Assembly: GCF_021390245.1 (NCBI RefSeq)
Contig: NZ_JAJUXH010000005.1
Location: 363,040-427,039 of the forward strand
DNA from: Dyadobacter sp. CY323
Lineage (GTDB): Bacteria > Bacteroidota > Bacteroidia > Cytophagales > Spirosomataceae
Direction: 5' to 3'
Length of the DNA: 64,000 bases
Shown: positions 1-10,800 of the stretch, piece after piece
Numbering within the stretch: the stretch's first letter is position 1
How the letters are laid out: each line of letters opens with the position of its first letter
Notes under the pieces: generated by a model
The model's database searches: none
What the model saw: the letters and a program-made list of their open reading frames with translations, nothing else
Told to the model about the DNA's origin: nothing
Made by a program: the position numbers and the translations under genes

Positions 1-879
1 TGGAAACGTACCGAATCCTCTTTGAACGATGAGCAGATGTTTCGGGATATACAAAGCATCCTTACCGATATTGACCGGCGTAAAACGGTTCTCCGTCCTA
101 TGTGGTACGGCTGGGTAAGGTATGCTGCGGCCGTATTTATTGCATTGGGTGTAGCCTGGTATTTCTATTCAAATCGTGAAACGCATAGGCTCGATCTAGC
201 TACATCGGGCAATTCAACAAATATGATTGAAATAACTAATTCAGGACAAGTGGATAAGGTATTGCATTTGCCCGACAGCAGCGTTATCCGCCTTTCGCCT
301 GGTAGCCGGATTACCTATTCGTCCGGGTTTGTGCATGAGCGTATGCGAGATGTAAACTTGACTGGAGCTGCTTTTTTTGAGGTGAGAAGAAATACTTTGA
401 GGCCTTTCTCCGTCTATGCAGGTGGCTTAACGACCCGGGTACTGGGCACAAGCTTTTTCGTAAAATCCAGTGAAACGGATATTTCAGTCACAGTAAATAC
501 AGGTAAGGTTGCGGTGTCGCGATCCGGAGAGGAAGCTGCTCCTTTGATTTTAATGCCTAACCAAAAAGCGATCTATTATATATCTGAACCAAGGCTTATG
601 AAAACGTTATCAGAGGTGCCGGTAATGGTTGAACCAGGTGAACTCAAAACGGGTGGTGCATTTGACGGAGCGAAAGCGGGGGATGTATTTCGTATACTGG
701 AGAAGGCATACGGTATATCTATTTATTTCGATGAGCAAAAGATGGAAGATTGCTATGTGACACTTCCGTTCAGAGAGGAGCCTTTCTACCAAAAGCTGGA
801 TATTATCTGTCGTACTATAAATGCCACGTATAGGAGGACAGACGACGGGATAAGGGTTGAAAGCGAGGGATGTCAATAA
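1..879 (+). CDS. FecR-family anti-sigma factor, 5' end cut by window
   Basis: The frame is open from base 1 (292 codons visible), so the true start lies upstream and the TTG at 22 is not needed as a start. A transmembrane segment (YAAAVFIALGVAWYFY, about residues 40-55) separates a short cytoplasmic N-terminus from a periplasmic FecR domain (LPDSSVIRLSPGSRITY, then GAAFFEVRRN and LGTSFFVKS) and a C-terminal DUF4974-like domain (AGDVFRILEKAYGISIYF). FecR proteins hold an ECF sigma factor at the inner membrane and receive a signal from a TonB-dependent transducer. The next gene is a SusC with an STN domain, the expected partner. The cognate sigma factor gene should lie to the left, outside the window. 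Confidence 0.93.
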   Translation, partial: WKRTESSLNDEQMFRDIQSILTDIDRRKTVLRPMWYGWVRYAAAVFIALGVAWYFYSNRETHRLDLATSGNSTNMIEITNSGQVDKVLHLPDSSVIRLSPGSRITYSSGFVHERMRDVNLTGAAFFEVRRNTLRPFSVYAGGLTTRVLGTSFFVKSSETDISVTVNTGKVAVSRSGEEAAPLILMPNQKAIYYISEPRLMKTLSEVPVMVEPGELKTGGAFDGAKAGDVFRILEKAYGISIYFDEQKMEDCYVTLPFREEPFYQKLDIICRTINATYRRTDDGIRVESEGCQ

Positions 880-1015
880 AGAGAATGTGTATAAATCCTA
901 AACCCAATTCATAAACAATAGACGTAACTGCCTATGACAAAAGCCTTAATCTAACCACCTCCAAACGAAAAATCCAGTGACGGGTCGAGCGCCACCGGAC
1001 TAATTTCAAACCCAT

Positions 1016-1032
1016 TCTCCTGAAATAGGAGA
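1016..1032 (+). promoter_or_regulatory. small hairpin in the susC leader
   Basis: TCTCCT and AGGAGA form a 6-bp hairpin with a GAAAT loop, 41 nt before the susC start, inside the 193-nt gap after fecR. No ECF promoter could be identified with confidence. The hairpin may be a leader structure only. Confidence 0.25.
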
Positions 1033-1072
1033 GCAGGAAATCTATGTTCCTTTCCAGAAACAAAAACAAATT

Positions 1073-4000
1073 ATGAAAAAAAGAATTACCAGATACAAAT
1101 ACATTCATATTATTATGAAAGTAAGTTTACAGGTGTTACTTCTCTTATTTGCGATGGGCATTTCCTATGCTCATCCTGGCTCAGCGCAGGAGCTGCTTAG
1201 CAAAAGAGTCACATTCACGGCCAGGAACGAAACACTGAAAGGTGTACTCAATCGCTTGGAACAGAAAACCAAAGTACGGTTTACCTATACTGCGGCGATT
1301 GTTCGTGACAAACAAGTCAATGTTCAAGCCGCAGATCTGCCCTTGGAGCAAGTGTTAAAACAGATCCTCGAACCGCTGCGTATACATTACAGCGTTTCCG
1401 ATGATTTTGTAATTCTTGGCCGTACTAAACAGGTAACTGGTTTGTCTGATCAGTCGCTCACGGAATATAAAGGAATGGAGACGGTCGAACAAAAAGTGAG
1501 CGGAGTAGTTACGGACGAAACGGGCGCGCCTCTCCCGGGCGTGAGCATTTTGATTAAGGGCACCCAAATGGGTACAATTACGGATGGTGCGGGACATTAT
1601 CAGCTTGGAGTTGACGGTGAATCATCTGTGCTTGTTTTTAGCTTTGTTGGATACAGTAGCCAGGAAATACTTGTTGGATCTAAAACGGCTGTTGATATCA
1701 CACTCAAATTCGATGCAAAGGCACTTGAAGCATTGGTAGTGGTGGGTTACGGTACTCAGAAAAAGACCTCATTGACAGCTGCCGTATCAGCGATGAAAGG
1801 GGAAGAAATATCTAAACTTCCGGTTACGAACCTGAGTAACGGATTAGGTGGCAGGCTGTCGGGTGTAATCGTTGGACAAGGATCCGGTGAACCAGGTCGT
1901 GATGGGTCAAATATCTATATAAGAGGAATTTCATCTACCGGGAGTAACCAGCCCTTGCTGATCGTGGATGGAATTCCCAGAGATTTTCAGAAACTTGATC
2001 CCAATACGATTGAATCTTTAACGGTACTCAAAGATGCTGCGGCAGTAGCGCCTTACGGTGTGGCCGGGGCAAACGGTGTAATACTTATTACCACGAAAAG
2101 GGGGAAGTCCGGGGCGCCTTCTTTGACTTATAATGGATATATAGGGTTCCAAAATCCCACAGCCCGTCAGAAGCACGTAACACCTCATGAGTTTGCTTTA
2201 TTAAAGAATCTGGCTGCACAGAATGACGGACTTCCGATACCATACGATCAGAATGCCCTGCAAAAATTTCAGGATGGTTCAGCGCCGGATGTCTTTCCCG
2301 TAGATGATGTATGGAATGAGCTGGCAAGAAAAAACGCGGTGTTGACCAATCACAACATTGAAGTGACCGGCGGGAGCGACAGAGCCCGTTACTACGCCAG
2401 TTTTGGTTATCAGCATCAGGCTGGTCTCTGGCCGACCACTGGTGAAAATAAGTACAATTTAGCTCTCAACATTGATGCTGACGTAACCAAGAGTACCAAG
2501 CTGTTTTTTAGTTTCAACGGCCGAATGCAGAAAAACTGGTATCCTCCTATTGGTACAGCCCGAATTTTCGAATTGATAGGATATTCTCATCCGGCAAGGG
2601 GCGGCCCGTTGGTTTTCAGTAACGGCATGTATGGCAAATTCATCATGGGCAGCATATACAACGATGGATATGCGCGCGAAAACACCACAGCTATGTTTTC
2701 ACAGTTATCTGTTGAACAAAATGTGTCTCTCATAAAAGGCCTTTCATTAAAAGGTACGGTTGCTTTTGACCCAACACATTCCCATAATAAATCGTGGCTT
2801 ATGCCTGTCCAATTGGCTACGATCGATACCACCAAAACGCCTCACGTTATCAAGGATGGCGTATTTGGGCAGACGAAATCATCTCTGACCGAAGAGTATA
2901 TCAGCCGGTACCAGCTAACATTTCAGGGAAGTCTGCATTATGCCAGGTCCTTTGGAAAAAATAATGTAACCGTACTAGGCGTACTGGAAAGCAAAGAGAA
3001 CAGTATGAATAACCTGGGTGCTGTCAGACGGAATTACGATCTGGATATTGATGAGCTCAATATGGGAAGTTCTAATCAGGCCGATCTTTCCAATAGTGGA
3101 GCGTCTAACATGGGGCGTCAGCTGGGACTTGTGTACCGCCTGGCCTATAATTATGGAGACCGTTACCTTTTTGAGGCGAGTGGCAGATATGATGGAAGCT
3201 ATTATTTCGCTTCTGATAAAAGGTTTGGCTTTTTTCCAGCATTTTCGGTAGGATGGAGGGTTTCCGAGGAATCATTCATGAAGAGCGTGCGCTGGATTGA
3301 CAACCTCAAAATAAGGGGATCATACGGAGAAGTAGGGGCATTAGCAGGTAGTGATTATCAATATCTTACGCTCTATGGCGTCTCCAGCCCCGCTTATGTC
3401 ATTGGAGGAAGTGCAGTTCAGGGTTTATCTGAAAGCGCAGAAGCGAACCGAAATATTACGTGGGAACGGGCCAGGAAAACAGATATTGGCCTGGAAGCAA
3501 CCTTGTGGAATGGTTTGTTAAATATAGAGGCGGATTACTTTTTCGAAAAACGGGCAAATATGCTTGTACGTCCTGATGTAATCGTTCCTGACGAATACGG
3601 AATCGGGTTAAGCCAGGTCAACGACGGGATTATGAGCAATCGGGGTTTTGAGTTTGCCCTCTCATCCAGACATAAATTTGCGAATGATTTAAGTGTTTCA
3701 CTGGGTGCAAATTTTACTTTTGCCAAAAATAAATTACTGCAGGTATTTGAAACAGCGGTGACTTATGATAATCCAAACCGGAGAAGAACAGGGCGTCCGT
3801 TAAATACACAGTATGGTTTAAAATCGTTGGGGTTCTTCAAAGCGGAGAATTTTGATGAATCAGGAAATCTGATTCAAGGTATTGCCGTACAACCCTGGGG
3901 CCGTGTTCAGCCGGGTGATATCCGATACGCTGATCTTAACAACGATGGCAAGATAAACAACGATGACGAAACAGTGATCGGAAAAACGGCCGTCCCCGTT

Positions 4001-4465
4001 GTTCTTTTTGGGATATCTCCTTCTGTCAGTTACAAAAACTTTAATGTTGACTTATTGCTCCAGGGGACTGGTAACCGGGATTTTTATATGGAAGGAGAAG
4101 GAGCATGGCTGTTTTTTAATGGAATGGGTGCTTTCACCGACAACCTCGATTACTGGACTCCTGAAAATATAAACGCTGCAAACCCGCGCGTGACTTCGGC
4201 TCCCACAACCAATAACACGCAACGGTCTTCTTTCTGGATGAAAGACATGGCCTATCTCAGATTAAAAAATGCTACGATCTCGTACAATGTTCCCTCTCCG
4301 GTCACAACTAAAATAGGGGTTCAGAGTATACGTGTTTATGTATCAGGCCAGAATGTCCTGACAAAAAGTAAGATCAAAAGTTTTGACCCTGAGGTGAGTA
4401 ATAACTTGGGTCGTAACTATCCCCAGCAAAGGGTAATGTCTGTTGGTTTAAATCTCACTTTCTAG
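1073..4465 (+). CDS. SusC/RagA-family TonB-dependent receptor with STN domain
   Basis: This 1130-residue outer-membrane receptor imports a ligand, probably a glycan, with energy from TonB. In order: a signal peptide (to about residue 38), an STN domain (about 45-115, TARNETLKGVLNRLEQKTKV) that contacts the FecR anti-sigma factor, a carboxypeptidase-like domain (about 140-215, GVVTDETGAPLPGVSILIKG), a plug with the SusC signature (VVVGYGTQKK, then YIRGISSTGSNQPLLIVDG), and a long beta-barrel that ends in an aromatic residue (SVGLNLTF). The STN domain makes it a transducer as well as an importer, which fits the fecR just upstream. susD follows after 14 nt. An internal ATG at 1115 is an alternative start. 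The substrate cannot be read from sequence. Confidence 0.96.
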   Translation: MKKRITRYKYIHIIMKVSLQVLLLLFAMGISYAHPGSAQELLSKRVTFTARNETLKGVLNRLEQKTKVRFTYTAAIVRDKQVNVQAADLPLEQVLKQILEPLRIHYSVSDDFVILGRTKQVTGLSDQSLTEYKGMETVEQKVSGVVTDETGAPLPGVSILIKGTQMGTITDGAGHYQLGVDGESSVLVFSFVGYSSQEILVGSKTAVDITLKFDAKALEALVVVGYGTQKKTSLTAAVSAMKGEEISKLPVTNLSNGLGGRLSGVIVGQGSGEPGRDGSNIYIRGISSTGSNQPLLIVDGIPRDFQKLDPNTIESLTVLKDAAAVAPYGVAGANGVILITTKRGKSGAPSLTYNGYIGFQNPTARQKHVTPHEFALLKNLAAQNDGLPIPYDQNALQKFQDGSAPDVFPVDDVWNELARKNAVLTNHNIEVTGGSDRARYYASFGYQHQAGLWPTTGENKYNLALNIDADVTKSTKLFFSFNGRMQKNWYPPIGTARIFELIGYSHPARGGPLVFSNGMYGKFIMGSIYNDGYARENTTAMFSQLSVEQNVSLIKGLSLKGTVAFDPTHSHNKSWLMPVQLATIDTTKTPHVIKDGVFGQTKSSLTEEYISRYQLTFQGSLHYARSFGKNNVTVLGVLESKENSMNNLGAVRRNYDLDIDELNMGSSNQADLSNSGASNMGRQLGLVYRLAYNYGDRYLFEASGRYDGSYYFASDKRFGFFPAFSVGWRVSEESFMKSVRWIDNLKIRGSYGEVGALAGSDYQYLTLYGVSSPAYVIGGSAVQGLSESAEANRNITWERARKTDIGLEATLWNGLLNIEADYFFEKRANMLVRPDVIVPDEYGIGLSQVNDGIMSNRGFEFALSSRHKFANDLSVSLGANFTFAKNKLLQVFETAVTYDNPNRRRTGRPLNTQYGLKSLGFFKAENFDESGNLIQGIAVQPWGRVQPGDIRYADLNNDGKINNDDETVIGKTAVPVVLFGISPSVSYKNFNVDLLLQGTGNRDFYMEGEGAWLFFNGMGAFTDNLDYWTPENINAANPRVTSAPTTNNTQRSSFWMKDMAYLRLKNATISYNVPSPVTTKIGVQSIRVYVSGQNVLTKSKIKSFDPEVSNNLGRNYPQQRVMSVGLNLTF

Positions 4466-4479
4466 AATCAAAAAATCAA

Positions 4480-6123
4480 ATGATAATGACAAAGTCAGAA
4501 AAATATAGAAGCTGGCCGGCAAGGCTTGCTTACTTGATGATCATGTTGGCGTTTTCAGCATGCAGCGATTACCTCGAATTAACTCCAACTAACCGGGTTA
4601 CCGACAATATTGTTTGGAATTCGACCAGCAATGCCGACAAATTCTTGAATAACATCTATGCGGGCTTACCTCGCGAATACAATAATGCGGACCCGGTAGA
4701 TAATTTTTCGGATGATGCTTTTGCCGGGCCGCCTAATCAGTACAGCAGAACAACGTTTGCACTCGCCAATTACACGTCCAATGATGCTCCGAATTATTGG
4801 TCAAGCAGTTATTCAAATATCAGAAAATGCAATCTGTTCATAGATAATATGAAGGAGTCCAAACTATCAACAGATTGGAAAACCCTCAGAACGGCAGAAG
4901 TTCGCTTTCTGAGAGCTTACTACTATCATATTTTGTGGATGAACTACGGGGGAGTTCCGATCATTACAGACGTATTGAATCAAAGCGAGCAGGGTGATGC
5001 GATATACAGAGCACGCAATACGCACGCTGAAACCTTCAATTTTATTATAGAGGAGCTGGAGTCGATCGTTCAGGACTTGCCGTTAAAATCGGAAGCAGGA
5101 AGAGCAACCAGAGGAGCTGCTTTAACGCTGAAAGGATGGTGTGAGTTATTTGAAGCAAGCGCTTTGAACAATCCGGGCAATGATCAGTCCAAATGGAAGT
5201 CAGCCGCAGAAACGAATAAGCAGGTGATTGAATCGGGTGTTTACAGCCTGTTCCCGAATTTCCAGAGTATGTTTTATGAGGAAAATAATAACAATGTGGA
5301 GGAAATATTTAGCAGACAATATCTTGGAGGGACGGCACTTGGTGGAAGCAGAGAGGGCCTTACCGGACCATTTAATGTAGGTGGAGAGTCGAAATCTTTT
5401 GGAGGAGTCCGGCCTACCCATAATATTGTGCAAGAGTTTTTTATGGCAAATGGCTTACCTATAACCGATCCCGCATCAGGTTACGATCCCAATGCACCTT
5501 ATTTGAACCGGGAAAAAAGGTTTTACTACACCGTAAGCTTCGATGGAGCAGAATGGCTTGGAACCAAGATGGTCTACCGGGTTGGGTCGGGCAGTCTGAT
5601 CGAATTTAATCGCGGTTCCCCGACTGGGTACGATCTTGTAAAAGGGATGAACCCAAAATATGCAGTACACAATGATCAAAAGTTGAATAGCGCATCTCAG
5701 AAGTACTTCAGATATGCAGAAGTTCTGTTGAATTTTGCCGAGGCTCAAAATGAAGTCAGCGGGCCGATAGCTTCTGTTTATGATGCTTTGAACCAAATCA
5801 GGAAAAGAGTTGATCTTCCTCCTTTGAAGGCAGGACTGTCGCAAGACGCGATGCGCAAAGCCATACATCAGGAGAGAAGAGTCGAGCTGGCATTTGAGCA
5901 AAAGCGTTATCTGGATTTACTACGCTGGAAGACGGCCGAAGTGGTGTTGAATCAAAACTTGCTGGGGATGAAAATTGAGAACGGCGGAAAGGGTACCATA
6001 GCAACCGTAGTACCTGTAGCGGGAGGTCAGAGACTTTTTTATCCTGAAAAGAATTATCTGCTGCCCATTCCGCAATCATCTATTGATAAGAATTCTCAGT
6101 TGAAGCAGAATCCAAATTATTAA
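4480..6123 (+). CDS. SusD/RagB-family nutrient-binding lipoprotein
   Basis: This is the surface lipoprotein that caps the SusC barrel and binds its ligand. The N-terminus is a lipoprotein signal (LMIMLAFSAC) followed by the typical SusD opening CSDYLELTPTNRVTD. A SusD-like N-terminal domain is followed by the TPR-rich C-terminal region with the conserved RYAEVLLNFAEAQNEV and RRVELAFEQKRYLDLLRW. The length, 547 residues, is normal. It lies 14 nt after susC and is surely co-transcribed with it. An ATG two codons in (4486) is an equally good start. Confidence 0.95.
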   Translation: MIMTKSEKYRSWPARLAYLMIMLAFSACSDYLELTPTNRVTDNIVWNSTSNADKFLNNIYAGLPREYNNADPVDNFSDDAFAGPPNQYSRTTFALANYTSNDAPNYWSSSYSNIRKCNLFIDNMKESKLSTDWKTLRTAEVRFLRAYYYHILWMNYGGVPIITDVLNQSEQGDAIYRARNTHAETFNFIIEELESIVQDLPLKSEAGRATRGAALTLKGWCELFEASALNNPGNDQSKWKSAAETNKQVIESGVYSLFPNFQSMFYEENNNNVEEIFSRQYLGGTALGGSREGLTGPFNVGGESKSFGGVRPTHNIVQEFFMANGLPITDPASGYDPNAPYLNREKRFYYTVSFDGAEWLGTKMVYRVGSGSLIEFNRGSPTGYDLVKGMNPKYAVHNDQKLNSASQKYFRYAEVLLNFAEAQNEVSGPIASVYDALNQIRKRVDLPPLKAGLSQDAMRKAIHQERRVELAFEQKRYLDLLRWKTAEVVLNQNLLGMKIENGGKGTIATVVPVAGGQRLFYPEKNYLLPIPQSSIDKNSQLKQNPNY

Positions 6124-6133
6124 TTACTCAACA

Positions 6134-6170
6134 AGACTCACTTGTGTACTTTTTTTGCACAAGTGAGTCT
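6134..6170 (+). terminator. 13-bp perfect hairpin between susD and the PHP gene
   Basis: AGACTCACTTGTG (6134-6146) and CACAAGTGAGTCT (6158-6170) pair perfectly around an 11-nt T-rich loop. The U-run lies in the loop and not behind the stem, so this may be an mRNA-stabilising or processing hairpin that sets SusCD apart from the downstream enzyme, and not a classic intrinsic terminator. Confidence 0.6.
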
Positions 6171-6184
6171 GTGTCTTTCTACCA

Positions 6185-7762
6185 ATGAAAAGAAGAAAAT
6201 TTTTAGGGAATTTATCTCTGATTTCTGGCAGTACAACTTTACTTGGAACAGCATACGCAAAACCAGAAGCATCCCAGAATCAGGCGAGTCCATCTCCATC
6301 TAAGGTATTAACAGAGATCCGTGTTGCTACACCGAGTGTCGTGAGAGTGAATGAGCCTTTTTGGCTCGGGGTAAGATTACTGACAGACCCTTTCTTTGCC
6401 GGATGGGGGCCTAGCTGGCAAAGAAGCAGAGCTACGGTGAACGGGCCATTTAATCAATCTTCCAGAGGGATCCGGTATATGGAAAATGTGTTGCCATTGT
6501 GGGAGGGAGAGGTCAGTATAGCAGGAGATGAGGGATTTGAAGGCATCAGTACGTATTCATTTAAAGAAGGGAGCGGGCCTTATGAATCTGATCGTCGCCC
6601 GGTCCGGCGTTTGGAAGGGTTACGGTTTTCTAAACCCGGTGTAAAGTACATACGCATTACGGATCCCGTCACAGGAATTACCGGCATTAGTAATGCGATA
6701 TATGTAGAGGAAGAGAAACCGCAAATGCGCTTGTTTTGGGGGAACACCCATTGTCACAGCATCTTTGGGGATGGTATTAGGATACCGGAGGAGATATATG
6801 CTTTTGCCCGGGATGAATCCTTTCTGGATATTTTCTCATTAACCGATCACACAGAGGCCATTACAAATGCGCAGTGGACTTATTTCAAGGAAGTCACCAA
6901 TGATTTCAATCGGGCAGGCAGGTTTGTTACGTTTATCGGAGGAGAATGGACCAGTCCGAAATTTGGGCACAGGAACTTCCTGTATCCCGGGAACGATGGG
7001 CCCATTCTGCGTTGCACGGACCCTGAACAAGATAACCTGGCTAAACTTTTTGCGGTTGCAAGAAGCAAAGGTGCATTGATTATTGCGAACCATACGGCCA
7101 GTGCGGGGCATACTACCAATTGGGATAATGGACATGACCCGGAAGTGGAACGCTTGATTGAAGTATATTCAATAGGCGGCATTAATGAAATGAGGTTTGG
7201 AATGGGTAATTTATCCAAAAGCAGGGCGAAACAAAAGGAGGTAGTGGGGAGTCACGTCATTGACGGTTTGAAAAGGGGGTTCCGTTTAGGGATGATCGGG
7301 ACGGGAGATGATCACGATGGCAGGCCGGGCGATGCGCTTCACAGTCTTCAGGAGAAGCCAGAAGATTATAAAACGCTCCTGGGGCCTGGGCTGATGGGGG
7401 TATGGGCGGAAGACCTGTCCAGAGAATCTGTTTTTAAAGCTCTATGGAATCGCCGGGTTTTTGGTACCACCAACAACAGAACATATCTAAAGTTCATGAT
7501 CAATGAAAACCCGATGGGTTCCGAAATGCGCAGCTCAAAAGAGCTGTCAATTTTCGTTGAAGTAGCAGGAAATTTAAAGATTCAGCAGATTGACCTGATC
7601 AAGGAAGGCGTATCTGTTCAAACCAGTAAACCTGGAAAAAACGACACGCTATGGAAAACGGTGGAAAAGGCGCCGGGCGCACCAACGTGGTATTACGTGA
7701 GAGTTTCGATGGACAATGAACATATTGCCTGGTCTAGCCCCATTTGGATTAGTCCTGAGTGA
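6185..7762 (+). CDS. Secreted PHP-superfamily metal-dependent phosphoesterase (DUF3604-like)
   Basis: 525 residues. The N-terminus MKRRKFLGNLSLISG looks like a twin-arginine export signal. An N-terminal beta-rich region (about residues 35-180) leads to a PHP domain with metal-binding motifs: GNTHCHSIFGDG (about 189-200), FSLTDHTEA, IIANHTASAGH and GTGDDHDGR. The C-terminal end (WYYVRVSMDNEHIAWSSPIW) is typical of DUF3604 proteins. PHP enzymes use a trinuclear metal site to hydrolyse phosphoesters, and some act as other hydrolases. It starts 61 nt after susD and is probably part of the same locus, possibly acting on a phosphorylated imported substrate. The substrate is unknown. Confidence 0.8.
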   Translation: MKRRKFLGNLSLISGSTTLLGTAYAKPEASQNQASPSPSKVLTEIRVATPSVVRVNEPFWLGVRLLTDPFFAGWGPSWQRSRATVNGPFNQSSRGIRYMENVLPLWEGEVSIAGDEGFEGISTYSFKEGSGPYESDRRPVRRLEGLRFSKPGVKYIRITDPVTGITGISNAIYVEEEKPQMRLFWGNTHCHSIFGDGIRIPEEIYAFARDESFLDIFSLTDHTEAITNAQWTYFKEVTNDFNRAGRFVTFIGGEWTSPKFGHRNFLYPGNDGPILRCTDPEQDNLAKLFAVARSKGALIIANHTASAGHTTNWDNGHDPEVERLIEVYSIGGINEMRFGMGNLSKSRAKQKEVVGSHVIDGLKRGFRLGMIGTGDDHDGRPGDALHSLQEKPEDYKTLLGPGLMGVWAEDLSRESVFKALWNRRVFGTTNNRTYLKFMINENPMGSEMRSSKELSIFVEVAGNLKIQQIDLIKEGVSVQTSKPGKNDTLWKTVEKAPGAPTWYYVRVSMDNEHIAWSSPIWISPE

Positions 7763-7815
7763 CGCTGAGTTCAGTGCCGTGCTTTATTTGCAGATAATCA
7801 ACGCTTATATAATTA

Positions 7816-10800
7816 ATGAATTCATTTACTACTTCTAAATTCCTTACCGGATGTCTCCTCTGCTGCCTGCTGGTAGCCATGAGCAGTAACCTGAAAACCA
7901 ACCCTTCCCACGAAGTACCGCCGGACCAGGCGCTGGCCACATTCCAGCTGGCGGATGGTTTTCAGATCGAAATGATCGCCAGTGAACCGCTGATCGCCGA
8001 TCCGGTTTCTATGGAAATTGACGAATACGGCCGGATGTACGTGGTGGAAATGCATGGCTATCCCCTCGATAAAAGCGGCTCCGGCAAGATCAAGCTGCTG
8101 AACGACACGGATGGTGACGGTAAAATGGATGACAGCAAGGTCTTTGCGGAAGGCCTCATGCTTCCAACGGGCGTGATGAGGTGGAAAAAGGGTATCATCG
8201 TAACCGACGCACCAAATGTATTGTATCTCGAAGACACCGATGGAGACGGAAAAGCGGACATTAAAGACACCCTCGTCACCGGCTTTGCTTTATCAAACCC
8301 ACAGCATAATCTCAACAATCCCATTCTCGGGCTTGACAATTGGATCTACCTCGGTCACGAACCGGCCGTTTCTACGCAAACTTTCAAAAGCGAATTCGGT
8401 GACCGGGGTGGCGATGTGTTTTATCCTGGTAAAAAAGACAGCCCACGCCTTCCCGACAATGCACGTGGACGCAGCGTGAGGATGCGGCCGGACAGGACCG
8501 GCCTGGAAATACTGTCGGCCAATACACAATTCGGACATTCGTTTGATACCTGGGGCCATTATATGCTTGTTAGCAATGCCAATCACCTGATCCATCAGGT
8601 TATATCGGCAGCGTATCTCAACCGGAATCCAAGCCTGCTCGTTTCCAATGCAACCCAATCCATATCGGATCACGGATCAGCCGCAGAAGTTTTCCCAATT
8701 ACACAAAATCCTCAAAATCAATTGCTGACGGACGTGGGCGTATTTACCTCCGCCTGCGGGACAACCGTGTACCAGGGAGGGCTTTTTCCACCGGCTTTCG
8801 ATAGCATTGCTTTTGTAGCCGAGCCGGTTAGTAACATTGTTCATGCGGACGTGCTGCGCGATAAAGGCGCCACTTTTACCGGCAGCCGGGTTTATCAGAA
8901 TAAAGAATTTCTCGCCTCGACGGATGCCTGGTTCAGGCCAGTCAATATGTATACCGGGCCGGATGGTGCGCTGTACGTGGTGGATTATTACAGGCAGATC
9001 ATCGAGCACCCGGAATGGATGGCAGAGGATGTTGTGAAGTCCGGTGCATTGTATAATGGCATCGACAAAGGCCGAATTTATCGGATCACACCAAAAGGGA
9101 CGAAACCGTATTCACTGTCAAAAGAACTGAAACCGGCAGAACTGGATAATGCACAATTGCTGAAAAGGCTTGCCGATCCAAACATCTGGTGGCGCCGAAA
9201 TGCGCAGCGTTTACTCATCGACCGTAAAGCATCCGGTGAAGCAGCAGCATTGGAACAAATGGTGGTATCGGAAAAAAATCCCGTTGGAAGGCTGCACGCG
9301 CTCTGGACATTGGAAGGACTTGGACTGCTAAAATCCTCTTTGATAATCAATGCTTTGAAAGACCGGACTGCGGGAGTGCGGGAAAACGCTGTGAAATTAT
9401 CCGAAGCATTTACCGGTGATGCCGGAATACGGGACGCACTTTATGCTTTGCAGAATGACAGAAACGCCAAAGTCCGCTTTCAGCTGCTTTGTACATTGGG
9501 TTCTATTGATACGCCGGAGTCGAGCCAAGCCAGGGAGAAGTTACTGTTCCGTGACATGGAAGATCCGTGGATGCAGATTGCCGCGCTTTCGGCGGCTCCT
9601 TCGGCGAAAAGCAATTTGTTGAATGCAGTAATTAACCGTTTTGAGAAAAACAAACCAGCCTATACCTCCCTCGTGGAACGGCTAAGTAATATGACCGGCG
9701 CCGGAGGCACATCGGAAGAGATTCGGTCGGCAGTCAAAAAATCATTGCAGCTCGGAAGCGGCACGCATTCCGGCTGGCAGGCTGCGGTATTACAGGGACT
9801 TTCTCAGGGATTAAAAAATAATAAGGAAGCAGCAGCGGCACTCAAAGCTGATCAGAACCTTTTGGTCAGTGCGGCGTTGAACAATAGTTCTACCGCAGTT
9901 CGTCAGGGCAGCATTCAGTTGCTGCGCATTACCGGCTTGCCTGCGACAACTGCCATTAAAACAGCTGTTGAGAAGTCGGCGAAAACGGCAATGGATAAAA
10001 AATCTACCCCTGAAACCAGGATCGCCGCCATTCATTTCCTGGCATTGGATAATCCAAAAACACATACTGAGCTCCTAAAAAGTCTCATTTCGCCCACCGA
10101 GCCCACTGCTGTGCAACTTGCCGCACTCCATACCCTCGCCTCCATTCCGGATGTGACGGTGAGTGAGTTTACTGTCTCACAATGGCCGTCGTTCACCCCG
10201 GATGTCCGGAATGCTGCTATCAATACTTTTATGGGTAATGAGGCGCGGGTTACACTGTTGCTGGATGCCGTGGAGAAAAAGATCATCGACCCTTCCAGCA
10301 TCGGCTGGCCACGCAGCGTGGGACTGATGGCGCAGGGAAATGCAGCCCTGAAAAGCCGCTCCCGCGCATTGCTTACCAAAAAAGGCGATGGCCGGCAGGA
10401 GATTATCAAAAAATATACACCCGCCTTATCGATGACCGGAAGTGCCGACAAAGGGAAACAGGTTTTTACCAACAACTGCTCGGCCTGTCACCAGATCGGC
10501 GGCAAAGATGGAACACCTTATGGCCCCGACCTGGGCACGATCCGGAACCGGCGTCCGGAGTCGATCATGGGCGATATTCTCAACCCAAATCAATCCATCG
10601 CAGACGGCTATGATATCTGGTCGGTGGAAATGATATCAGGAGAGACTATCCAGGGGCTGATCGCGACAGAAACACCGTCCGCATTGACAATCCGAAATTA
10701 TGGCGGACAAGAGACGGTCATCGCCAGGCAGAACATCAAGTCGCTCAAAGCACTCGGAATGTCGGTCATGCCGGCAGGACTCGAAAGTCAGATCACTCCC

